Positions 34,767 through 42,157 of a stretch of 48,998 nucleotides of DNA are shown here, piece by piece. Within the stretch, counting starts at the first letter, position 1. Every line of letters begins with the position of its first letter. The DNA comes from DASTOB01 sp035720425 (lineage in GTDB: Bacteria; Chloroflexota; Limnocylindria; Limnocylindrales; CSP1-4): NCBI GenBank assembly GCA_035720425.1, contig DASTOB010000004.1:1-48998 (forward strand), read 5' to 3'. The notes under the pieces are model-generated. The model was not told the DNA's origin, did not search any database, and worked only from the letters and a program-made list of their open reading frames with translations. A program made the position numbers and the translations under genes.

Positions 34767-35404
34767 GACCGACCGGCCTCCTCGCGTGCGCGGAGCGTCG
34801 TGATCAGCAGCCCGTCGAAGGCAGCGGTAGGTGCGGCGAGCAGGTTCGCCGTCGCGGCAGCATCGAATTCCCCTCGGCGAGCGAGGGCGGACAGCTCATC
34901 GAAGAACGGCTGCCGCATGCGCACGAAGATCTCGACCGTGACGCTGGCCGGGAGGCCTGCCGCGGCGGCGGCGCGCCCGTACCATGCACCGGCCGCGCGT
35001 GCCTCGTCGACCAGACGATGCCGCTGCGCTGGACCGGAGGCGTCGAGAACGGCCAGGAGTGCGGTCACGATCCGTCGGCCCTCAGCACGGAGCTGGACAC
35101 GGTCGTCCGCATCAAGTTCTCCGACCCATGGAAGGACCTGTTCACCGACGTCGTGATAGCGCCGGACGAGCCGCTGCGGAGTCTCGCCCAGCCGGGCCAA
35201 CGGCGGTCGGTGGGAGCGGTCGGGCGGCAGCAGGGACTGGACGGACGCGCGCGAGAAGCGGCGATGGCCGCCAGGCGTTACGAAGCTGCGGATCGCGCCG
35301 CCGTCGGCCATGCGTCGGCGCGTCGAAGGCGACACGCCGAGCATCCTGCGTGCCTCCCCCAGGGCGATCCACTCGCCTGCGTCCAGCCGGTGCCTCGTCG
35401 TCAC
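34763..35404 (-). CDS. BldC/MerR-like regulator with all-helical sensor domain, heme operon 2
   Basis: 213 residues from a GTG with GAGAGGT upstream. It is a full-length paralog of the operon 1 regulator: HTH at about 12-58 (ARRMLGVSPSTRRRMADGG, then VTPGGHRRFSR) and the same helical domain (WYGRAAAAAGLPASVTVEIF, then MRQPFFDEL). H129 aligns with H132 of the other regulator; neither protein has a cysteine. Its stop overlaps its own hemA start. The recognition helix differs (EATLRRWSDAG against PSTRRRMADGG), so the two may read different sites. A role in heme control is inferred from context. Confidence 0.75.
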   Translation of the reverse strand: MTTRHRLDAGEWIALGEARRMLGVSPSTRRRMADGGAIRSFVTPGGHRRFSRASVQSLLPPDRSHRPPLARLGETPQRLVRRYHDVGEQVLPWVGELDADDRVQLRAEGRRIVTALLAVLDASGPAQRHRLVDEARAAGAWYGRAAAAAGLPASVTVEIFVRMRQPFFDELSALARRGEFDAAATANLLAAPTAAFDGLLITTLRAREEAGRS

Positions 35405-35565
35405 GCGAACCTCTCACATCGCCCAGCGTCACGAGGACTGGCGGATGATAGGCATTCGACCTGTGCCCCTTGATAGGGCCGTCCGGCCCCCGCCGGCTGG
35501 ACACTCTCTCTATCGGTCGATATGGTTTTCGTCCGCGATCGGCCCGCGTCGCTTACCGTGGTTCG
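35405..35565. promoter_or_regulatory. Divergent promoter region of heme operon 2 and mutY
   Basis: 161 bases between divergent starts. TGATAGG occurs twice on the plus strand (35446-35452 and 35471-35477, 25 bases apart). The first contains, on the minus strand, a TATCAT -10 box for the regulator-hemA operon. A small palindrome TATCGGTCGATA lies at about 35510-35523. TACCGT at 35554-35559 lies 6 bases before the mutY ATG and looks like a leaderless -10. The AGATTT repeats of operon 1 are not present here. Confidence 0.45.
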
Positions 35566-36414
35566 ATGCGCCGCCGCCACGCCGTCGAGCGTGCCCTGTT
35601 CGCCTGGTTCGACGCGCATGGCCGGACACTCGACGTGCGCGAGGCGGAGACCCCGTGGGAGATCCTCGTCCTCGAGGTGATGTCGCAGCAGACGCAGATC
35701 GACCGGGTCGGCCCGTACTGGCGGGCATTCGTCGGGCGCTGGCCCACCCCGGCGGCCCTCGCGGGGGCGTCGACCCACGACCTCCTCGGCGCGTGGGCCG
35801 GCCTCGGCTACAACCGCCGTGCCCTCGCGCTCCGCGAGGCGGCACGGGTCATCGCCCGGGACCATGGCGGCGAGGTGCCGGACGACCCGGCGGTCCTGAC
35901 CGCCCTGCCGGGGATCGGCCCGTACACCGCCCGCGCCGTGGCCGCGACCGCGTTCGGACGCCCGGTCGCCCCCGTGGACGTGAACGTCGGGCGCGTCGTG
36001 CGGCGCATCGCCGGCATCGACCGCGGTCGGCCGGCGATCCAGGCGGCCGCCGACGACCTCATCTCGCGCGACGACCCGCGGCGCTGGGTGTCGGCGGTCA
36101 TGGACCTCGCCGCCACGATCTGCACGCGCCGCGAGCCTCGCTGCGGGGACTGCCCGGTGGCCGACTGGTGCGCGTCGCGCGGGACCGCCGGCGACGCGCC
36201 CGACGCCACCCCGAACTCGGGCCGCTTCGAGTCGACGAACCGCTGGCTCCGGGGTCGCATCGTGGCCCGACTACGCGAAGCAGCCCCCGGCGCGTGGGTC
36301 ACGTTCCGGCGCCCGATCGGGCCGCACCCGGCCGACCGCGTCGCGGCCGCCCTCGTCGCGCTCGCCGGCGAGGGTTTCCTCGAACTCGACGGCAGCCGCG
36401 CGCGGATCCGATGA
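35566..36414 (+). CDS. mutY: A/G-specific adenine glycosylase (MutY-like)
   Basis: 282 residues. The helix-hairpin-helix is LPGIGPYTARAVAATAFG. The MutY-type glutamate is E37 in EVMSQQTQ, and the catalytic aspartate is D138 in PVDVNVGR. The site of the endonuclease III lysine is tyrosine, as expected for a monofunctional glycosylase. A 4Fe-4S cluster is held by C186, C193, C196 and C202. It removes adenine mispaired with 8-oxoguanine. The C-terminal region is only about 75 residues, shorter than the E. coli NUDIX-like domain, as in many high-GC Gram-positive MutY proteins. The ATG has a TACCGT box 6 bases upstream and no Shine-Dalgarno. Confidence 0.88.
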   Translation: MRRRHAVERALFAWFDAHGRTLDVREAETPWEILVLEVMSQQTQIDRVGPYWRAFVGRWPTPAALAGASTHDLLGAWAGLGYNRRALALREAARVIARDHGGEVPDDPAVLTALPGIGPYTARAVAATAFGRPVAPVDVNVGRVVRRIAGIDRGRPAIQAAADDLISRDDPRRWVSAVMDLAATICTRREPRCGDCPVADWCASRGTAGDAPDATPNSGRFESTNRWLRGRIVARLREAAPGAWVTFRRPIGPHPADRVAAALVALAGEGFLELDGSRARIR

Positions 36415-36420
36415 CGACGA

Positions 36421-39400
36421 TCAGCTGACGGTCCGGGCCTCACCGCGGTACGGCTCCGTCATCGCGCGTCGCGTCCTTTCCGCGGCGACGACGTTGCCCT
36501 TGCGCACGAACAGGTCGAAGGCCCCGACGAGCGCCGCATTGGCGTCGTGCGGCCGCCCGGCACGCCGATGGACCTCGGCAAGGCCGACGAGGGCGTCCCC
36601 GTGGAAGCCGAGGAAGTCGGTCTCCGCCGCGAGCGCCACGCTCGCCTCGGCAAGCGAGCGGGCGGCCGCGTGATCGCCACGTCGAGCGGCCAATCGAGCA
36701 AGCACCTCCCCGCGCCGGACGCGGTAGCTCGCCGACGGATCCGCGGGCAACGTATCGAGATGCGCCACGAGTGCCGCCGCCTCCGCGTCGAGCTGCCGCT
36801 CGCACAGGGCGCGCGCCTGCTCAACCGACACGATCGACAGGAACCACATGTCGCCGACCTCACTGAAGAAGTCGACGGCAGTCTGAAGGTGTGTCGCCGC
36901 GGCCGCTGGATCGCCGGCAAGCATCTCGATGAACCCGGCCAGCAGATCGTGCGTGCCGGTCTGCCAGCGGAGGCCCAGGTCGGCGGTCACGATCCGACTC
37001 TGGGCGAGGCGGTCGCGCGCCTCCGGGATCCGACCCTCCATCGCCTCGAGCGGCGCGACGAACCCGGACAGGTTCGCGTCGAGTACGGGATCACCGCCGG
37101 CCTCATGCATCCAGCGCCTTAGCTGGAGCAAGGCGACCGGCACCGGGGCAGGACCGAACACGGCGTAGTAGCCGTAGTCGCCGTGGCTCCATGCCTCCTC
37201 GCGCCGACTCTCGGCGCGTCGCGCATGGCGGACCGCGCGGATGGCCGCGCGAGCGGCTAGCGCCCCGCTGCCGAGCGTCCAGCGGACCTCCGACTCGAGC
37301 AGCGCCGCCCGCGCGAGCCCGGCCGAGTCTCCGGCCCGCCGCAGCACGGTGCTGGCCGCGGCGGCCTCGCGCAGCAGGTGCGGGCCGTCGACGTCATCAG
37401 GGTGTCGATACATCGCGACATGCGCGGCCTGCACACTCGCCCGGGCGACGACGCGCCGGTCACCGATCGCGCCCGCCCGCGCGATCGCCTCGGTCAGCGC
37501 GTCGGCCGAGCGATCGAGCTCGCCGATCTCGAACAGGGCGAACCCGAGGTCAGATAGCAGGTCCAGCCTGAGTGGGTCGTCGAGCGGGAGCAGGCGAGCG
37601 GCGCGCTCGAGCAGGTTGGCGGAGGCCGGCATGTCGCCGCGGCGGAACACGCGTCGCCCGGCGATCGCGAGCCTGTCCGCCCCGTGGCGCGCCAGCTGCC
37701 GGTCATGGTCGGCGTCCGGATCGGAATCCGAGCGCCCTGCACACGCCTGCTCGAGGTGATAGCCGACCAGTTCGTCCAGCTCTGCCGTCCGCCCACCCGG
37801 GCCGGCCTCGAGCCACTCGGCGAACGCCTCGTGAAGGCGCCGCCGCCGCGGTCGCGGAATGGACTGGTACGCCGACTGCTGGATGAGGGCGTGGCGAAAC
37901 TGGAACGCCTGATCGCCGGCGCGCGGTGAGCGAATCGGTCGGACGAAGTCTCGCCGGACCAGCGCCTCGAGGTGGCGCGTCAGCAACCGGCGGGTTTCCT
38001 CGGGCAGGAGTGCCCCGACGGCGACCGACGCCCATTCGCGGCCGATCACCGCCCCGGCGTCAAGGATCGCCCGCTCGGCCGGCCCGACGCGCTCGAGCCG
38101 GGCGGCCAGCACGGCCTGAATCGTGGGCGGAATGCGGAGCTGGCCGCCCAACCCGGGTTCCGGCTCACCGCGTTCGGCGACCATCGACACGAGCTGCTCG
38201 AGGAACAGCGGGTTTCCCTCGGCCGTCTCGTGGATCCGGCGCCGGACGGTCGGTTGCAGCCTGGCCTCGCCCGGCAGGCCGCCCACAAGTGTCTCGCTCT
38301 CCGATTCGTCGAGCGGCCCGAGATGGATGAGCGTGGCATTGGCCCGCCCGCCGCCCCACGTCGGGCGCGCCTCGAGCAGCTCCGGGCGGGCGAGGCAGAC
38401 GATCAGCAGCGGCGACTCCGGCATCCAGCCGGACAGGTACTCGACCAGGTTGAGGAGCGTCGGCTCCGCCCAGTGCACATCCTCGAGGACGACGACGAGC
38501 GGCCCGTGCGCGGCGAGCCCCTCGAGCAGGATACGAAAGGCCCAGAACGTGTCCTCCACGCTCTGGTCTGACTCGGCGAGACCAAGGGCGCCGGCGACTC
38601 GCTCGGCGACGAGTGCGGCCTGCGGCTCATCACCGAGCAGTCCTACGATCGAACCGCTTTCCGCGACCTGGCGGACGATCTCGGCGAAGGGCCAGAACGT
38701 GACCCCGGTGCCGTATGGCACGCATCGGCCGGTGAGAACGCGGGCGCGACCCGCGAGGCCGGCCGTGAACGCGCGGACCAGCCGCGACTTGCCGATCCCG
38801 GCCGGCCCCAGCACCGTGCACAACCCGACGGCACGATCCCGCACCACCCGGTCGAACGCCTCGTCGGCGAGGCGGAGCTCCGCGGCCCTCCCGACGAGCG
38901 GCCCATCGGCCGTGCCGGGCGCCGCTGCCAGGTCGGCACCGAGTTCCAGCAGCCGCCATGCCTCGAGGGAGTCGACGTTCCCGGATGGCGTGCTGCGGGC
39001 CCGTCCGGCGAGCAAGGACCGCGTCGCTGCACCGATGAGGATCTGACCGTCTGGAGCCGCGTGGGCCAGGCGGGCGGCGTCGAGGAGCGCCTCGCCACTG
39101 ACCAGCGGGCTGGCGGGTGTGCCGTCGCCGGTGACGATCTCGCCGCTCTCCACGCCGATGCGCAGGTCGATCCGAGGACCCGTGCCTTCCTCACGGTCGT
39201 GATCCGGGCGGTCGAGCCGCGCCTGGAGTTCGAGCGTCGCTCGCGCCGCGCGGACCGGGTCGTCCTCGTGGATAGCCGGGAGCCCGAACACGGCGACGAA
39301 CTCGCTCCCGAGCACGCGTTCGAAGGTGGCTCCGTGGCGCCCGACGACCTCGGCGGCGATGCCGAGCCGGCGATCGGTCAGACTCCGGAGCCCCTCCGGG

Positions 39401-40290
39401 TCAGCGGTCGACGCGCCCGCGTCGACGACGAACTCGCCGACGACGACGGTGACCGGTTTGCGGCGCTCCGGGGTGGCGCCGATGTTCGGTTGTCGATCGG
39501 TCGGAGCCGGTGGTGTCGATGCCGGGGCGTCGAGCTCCGGTTCCTGGCGGAGGATCGCGGCCTCGAGCCGCTGGAGGGCGATTCCCGGTTCGATCCCGAG
39601 GTCGTCACGCAGGCGGCGGCTCGTCGATCGATAGGCGGCGAGCGCGTCGGCCTGGCGGCCGGATCGGTACAGGCTCAGCATGAGCTGCTCGGTCAGGCGC
39701 TCCCGAAACGGATGGACCGAAACGAGACCCTCGAGCTCGCCGATCACGCCGCCGTGGCGCCCGAGCGCCAGGTCCGCCTCGATGCGGTCCTCGGTGCCCG
39801 ACAGGCGCAGCTCGGTCAGGCGGGCGATCTCGGCCTGGGCGAACGGCTCGTAGGCGACGTCCGCGAGCGGGTCGCCTCGCCACCGGCGGAGGGCATCGGC
39901 AAGCGCGTCGGCGGCAGCATCCGGGTCACCGGCCGCGAGGGCTGCCCGTCCGGTACGAATGCCCGTTTCGAACAGGTCCGCGTCGAGGTGTCCCGGCTCC
40001 ACGCGCAACAGGTAGCCGGGTGCGCGGGTGATGAGCACGTTGCTCGGGCCGGCGCGGGCACCTTTGCCCTCGAGGGTCCGGCGCAGACCGGACACGCGCA
40101 TCTGGACAGCCGCCGCTCCCGTCTCAGGCGGGTCCGCCCCCCACAGGTCGCCGATCAGGCGGTCGATCGAGACGACCCGGTTCGCGTGCAGGAGGAGGAG
40201 CGCAAGAAGACCTCGCTGGCCCGCGCCTCCCAGCGCCAGGGCCTGTCCGTCGACCCGGACTTCGAGCGGCCCAAGGATCAGGAACTCCAC
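36421..40290 (-). CDS. SARP-BTAD / cyclase-like / AAA ATPase / TPR regulator
   Basis: 1289 residues, GTG start with GGAGAGAGGG upstream. In order it has an OmpR-type winged helix (1-95), a BTAD helical domain (about 100-245), a class III cyclase homology domain (about 278-430), a STAND/AAA-type ATPase with Walker A GPAGIGKSR (K near 501) and Walker B VVVLEDVHW, and TPR-like repeats (about 870-1270). In the cyclase domain, the positions that normally hold the two metal aspartates read VVVGEFV and VLGSEFVAVFG, so it cannot bind catalytic metals in the usual way. It is probably an ATP-dependent transcription switch. Its likely target is itself or the divergent gene 84 bases away. Confidence 0.88.
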   Translation of the reverse strand: MEFLILGPLEVRVDGQALALGGAGQRGLLALLLLHANRVVSIDRLIGDLWGADPPETGAAAVQMRVSGLRRTLEGKGARAGPSNVLITRAPGYLLRVEPGHLDADLFETGIRTGRAALAAGDPDAAADALADALRRWRGDPLADVAYEPFAQAEIARLTELRLSGTEDRIEADLALGRHGGVIGELEGLVSVHPFRERLTEQLMLSLYRSGRQADALAAYRSTSRRLRDDLGIEPGIALQRLEAAILRQEPELDAPASTPPAPTDRQPNIGATPERRKPVTVVVGEFVVDAGASTADPEGLRSLTDRRLGIAAEVVGRHGATFERVLGSEFVAVFGLPAIHEDDPVRAARATLELQARLDRPDHDREEGTGPRIDLRIGVESGEIVTGDGTPASPLVSGEALLDAARLAHAAPDGQILIGAATRSLLAGRARSTPSGNVDSLEAWRLLELGADLAAAPGTADGPLVGRAAELRLADEAFDRVVRDRAVGLCTVLGPAGIGKSRLVRAFTAGLAGRARVLTGRCVPYGTGVTFWPFAEIVRQVAESGSIVGLLGDEPQAALVAERVAGALGLAESDQSVEDTFWAFRILLEGLAAHGPLVVVLEDVHWAEPTLLNLVEYLSGWMPESPLLIVCLARPELLEARPTWGGGRANATLIHLGPLDESESETLVGGLPGEARLQPTVRRRIHETAEGNPLFLEQLVSMVAERGEPEPGLGGQLRIPPTIQAVLAARLERVGPAERAILDAGAVIGREWASVAVGALLPEETRRLLTRHLEALVRRDFVRPIRSPRAGDQAFQFRHALIQQSAYQSIPRPRRRRLHEAFAEWLEAGPGGRTAELDELVGYHLEQACAGRSDSDPDADHDRQLARHGADRLAIAGRRVFRRGDMPASANLLERAARLLPLDDPLRLDLLSDLGFALFEIGELDRSADALTEAIARAGAIGDRRVVARASVQAAHVAMYRHPDDVDGPHLLREAAAASTVLRRAGDSAGLARAALLESEVRWTLGSGALAARAAIRAVRHARRAESRREEAWSHGDYGYYAVFGPAPVPVALLQLRRWMHEAGGDPVLDANLSGFVAPLEAMEGRIPEARDRLAQSRIVTADLGLRWQTGTHDLLAGFIEMLAGDPAAAATHLQTAVDFFSEVGDMWFLSIVSVEQARALCERQLDAEAAALVAHLDTLPADPSASYRVRRGEVLARLAARRGDHAAARSLAEASVALAAETDFLGFHGDALVGLAEVHRRAGRPHDANAALVGAFDLFVRKGNVVAAERTRRAMTEPYRGEARTVS

Positions 40291-40374
40291 GGCCCTCTCT
40301 CCGCCGGAACGGTACCACGCACCCCGTTGGCCACCCCTTGGCGGATCGTTGGCGCGCCGGGCGAGGCTCGTCGC

Positions 40375-40950
40375 ATGGAGCCTACGACGCCGGCGACGAT
40401 CGAACCGGAGATCATCGAGCTGAGCGGAGGCGAAGCACGAATCGGCTCCGGACGATCCACCGCCTGGCTGGCGGCCTGGATCATCGTGCTCGCCGTCGCG
40501 GTCGGAGTGGCCGCGCTGGGCTCAGCGGGGCCCGACCCGGCCGATCCGACCGTCGTGGCCGCCGAAGATCCACGAGAATCGGCCAGCCCCGACGAATCCA
40601 GCGCGGCCCCGAGCTCGGAGCCGCAAGGGGGGCGAAGCTGGGTGTCGCTCGCGATGCCTGTCGACGGCGATGCGATCGTCGCGAACGTCGTCCCCGTTGC
40701 CGGCCAGGTCACGGGAGCCGGTCCCGAGCACGGCTGGTCGGAAACAGTGGCCATCAGGGTCGAAATCCGGTTCGTTGGAGAGAGCATCGGCGGGGCGGAC
40801 CTGTCGGTCGTTGCCGGCCGGTTCTCGGGTTGGGTGGGCGTGAACGCTCCCGTCACGGCCGGCAGCGCCGAGGTCGTGATCACCGACCCGCGGCGCCCGA
40901 CGCGGACGGCGCTGCGCCGGTGGGTCACCCTGCAGGCACCCGACGGCTAA
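40375..40950 (+). CDS. Membrane-anchored protein with extracellular Ig-like (Gmad2-type) domain
   Basis: 191 residues. Residues about 32-53 form one transmembrane helix (TAWLAAWIIVLAVAVGVAAL), after a short acidic cytoplasmic N-terminus. A Pro/Ser/Asp-rich linker of about 40 residues follows. The rest is a small beta domain (WVSLAMPVDGDAIVANVVPVAGQV, GRFSGWVGVNAPVTAGSAEVVIT) resembling bacterial Gmad2/Ig-like surface modules. There is no catalytic motif. The gene is divergent from the large SARP regulator with 84 bases between, which makes it the obvious candidate for local regulation. The function is unknown. Confidence 0.65.
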   Translation: MEPTTPATIEPEIIELSGGEARIGSGRSTAWLAAWIIVLAVAVGVAALGSAGPDPADPTVVAAEDPRESASPDESSAAPSSEPQGGRSWVSLAMPVDGDAIVANVVPVAGQVTGAGPEHGWSETVAIRVEIRFVGESIGGADLSVVAGRFSGWVGVNAPVTAGSAEVVITDPRRPTRTALRRWVTLQAPDG

Positions 40951-41032
40951 CTCCTTCGGCTTGAGCGTCGCCGGATGGCGGCGCCCGCTCGACCCGGCCC
41001 GACGAGCGAGGGCACGCGAGCCCACGCTCGGA

Positions 41033-41038
41033 TACGCT
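41033..41038 (+). promoter_or_regulatory. -10-like box for the nnrE-glpD-glpK group
   Basis: TACGCT lies 9 bases before the ATG at 41048, with no Shine-Dalgarno between. This fits the leaderless pattern seen at other genes in the window. It would drive the four-gene group. Confidence 0.4.
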
Positions 41039-41047
41039 TCGGGCGCC

Positions 41048-41911
41048 ATGGCCACGACCTCCCGTCCGGCCGACCCGAGCCCGCAGTCGGCCGCCCCGTC
41101 AGCGGGCGTTCCGGCATCGGCCGCCCCGTCATCGGCCGTCCCGCCGTTGCCGGCGGACGATCCCGACCTGTTCACGTTCGACCTGCGCGGCCTGCGCCGG
41201 CGCTGGGCGGGAGCGGCCGCCCGGCCGCCGATCGGGGCCGAGGCGATGACCGGCGCGGATCGTCGGGCGCAGGCGGTCGGGGTGCCCGGCATCCGGCTCA
41301 TGGAGCACGCGGGGACGGCCGTCGCCGCGGCGGTCCGAGCGCTCGCGGCCGACCAGGAGCGGTGGGGGAGCGGACCGATCCTCATCCTCGCCGGCCCGGG
41401 CAACAACGGCGGGGACGGCTTCGTCGCCGCGCGCCACCTCGCGCGGGCCGGGGCCGATGTCGTCGCCGTCCTCGTGTCGACCGCCGCCCGCCCCCAGACC
41501 CCGAGCGCGGCGCGCAACTGGGACCGCCTCGAGAACGAGAAGCGGGTGACGCGGATCCACGCGCCGGCAGCGCGCGACCTCGCGATCCTCAGCCAGGGCA
41601 TCGAGCGTGCGAGCGTCGTCGTCGACGCGCTGCTCGGAACGGGCGTCCACGGGCTCCTGCGCGACCCGATCCGCTCTGCGGTCGAGCTCGTCCGACGTGC
41701 GCGCGAAGCCGCCGTCCCCGTCGTGGCGGTCGACACGCCGACGGCCGTCGACCTGACGTCCGGCGAGCCGTCCGACCCGGTCGTCCGAGCCGACCTGACG
41801 GTCACCTTCCACCGCCCCAAGACCGGGCTCCTGACGCGACGCGGCGCGGCGCTCGCCGGGCGGGTGCTCGTGGCACCGATCGGGATCCCGCCCGAGGCGG
41901 ACCGTGGCTGA
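41048..41911 (+). CDS. nnrE: NAD(P)H-hydrate epimerase domain protein
   Basis: 287 residues. Residues 1-45 are a Pro/Ala/Ser-rich low-complexity tail without a signal peptide. From about residue 65 it is a YjeF N-terminal-type Rossmann domain: GIRLMEHAGTAVAAAV, ILILAGPGNNGGDGFVAARH, VDALLGTGVHGLLRDPI, AVDTPTAVDLTSGEP and LTVTFHRPKTGLL. The family converts the R form of damaged NAD(P)HX to the S form. The partner dehydratase domain is not fused here and is not in the window. It precedes a small membrane protein and the glycerol genes on the same strand. Confidence 0.88.
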   Translation: MATTSRPADPSPQSAAPSAGVPASAAPSSAVPPLPADDPDLFTFDLRGLRRRWAGAAARPPIGAEAMTGADRRAQAVGVPGIRLMEHAGTAVAAAVRALAADQERWGSGPILILAGPGNNGGDGFVAARHLARAGADVVAVLVSTAARPQTPSAARNWDRLENEKRVTRIHAPAARDLAILSQGIERASVVVDALLGTGVHGLLRDPIRSAVELVRRAREAAVPVVAVDTPTAVDLTSGEPSDPVVRADLTVTFHRPKTGLLTRRGAALAGRVLVAPIGIPPEADRG

Positions 41912-41947
41912 TCGAGACCCTCAACGGGCTGATGGTTGAGCGGGCCG

Positions 41948-42157
41948 ATGGCTGACGGGCTGCGGCGTGAGGTGCTGACCGTGCTCGGCGTCGGCGGCGC
42001 GGTGGTCGTCGTCGTCCTCGCGGCGGCGTTCGGGACGAGCCTCCTGCCCGAGGGGCTTCAGGAGGTCGTCTTCCATTCGCCGCTCCTCATCGCTGTGCTC
42101 GTTGGCGGGACGGCGTGGGTCCTGTGGCGGATCGGCCGCCGGGGCGGCACACGATGA
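41948..42157 (+). CDS. Small two-helix membrane protein
   Basis: 69 residues, ATG at 41948. Two hydrophobic stretches (about 10-30 and 42-61) are separated by a short loop, and the C-terminus is basic (RIGRRGGTR). It is unlike any family I recognise. The frame is supported by its ATGA overlap with the glpD start, so it is probably translated as part of the glycerol group. It could be a membrane accessory of GlpD or an unrelated short protein. Confidence 0.6.
   Translation: MADGLRREVLTVLGVGGAVVVVVLAAAFGTSLLPEGLQEVVFHSPLLIAVLVGGTAWVLWRIGRRGGTR

Noticed and set aside
19300..35404. Recent acquisition of the heme region by transfer
   Set aside because: GC content and codon choice look the same as in flanking genes, and there is no integrase, transposase or repeat at either edge.
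40290..40374. Extension of the membrane-anchored protein upstream of its ATG
   Set aside because: The upstream frame is antisense to the SARP gene start, and the transmembrane protein has a natural start at 40375.
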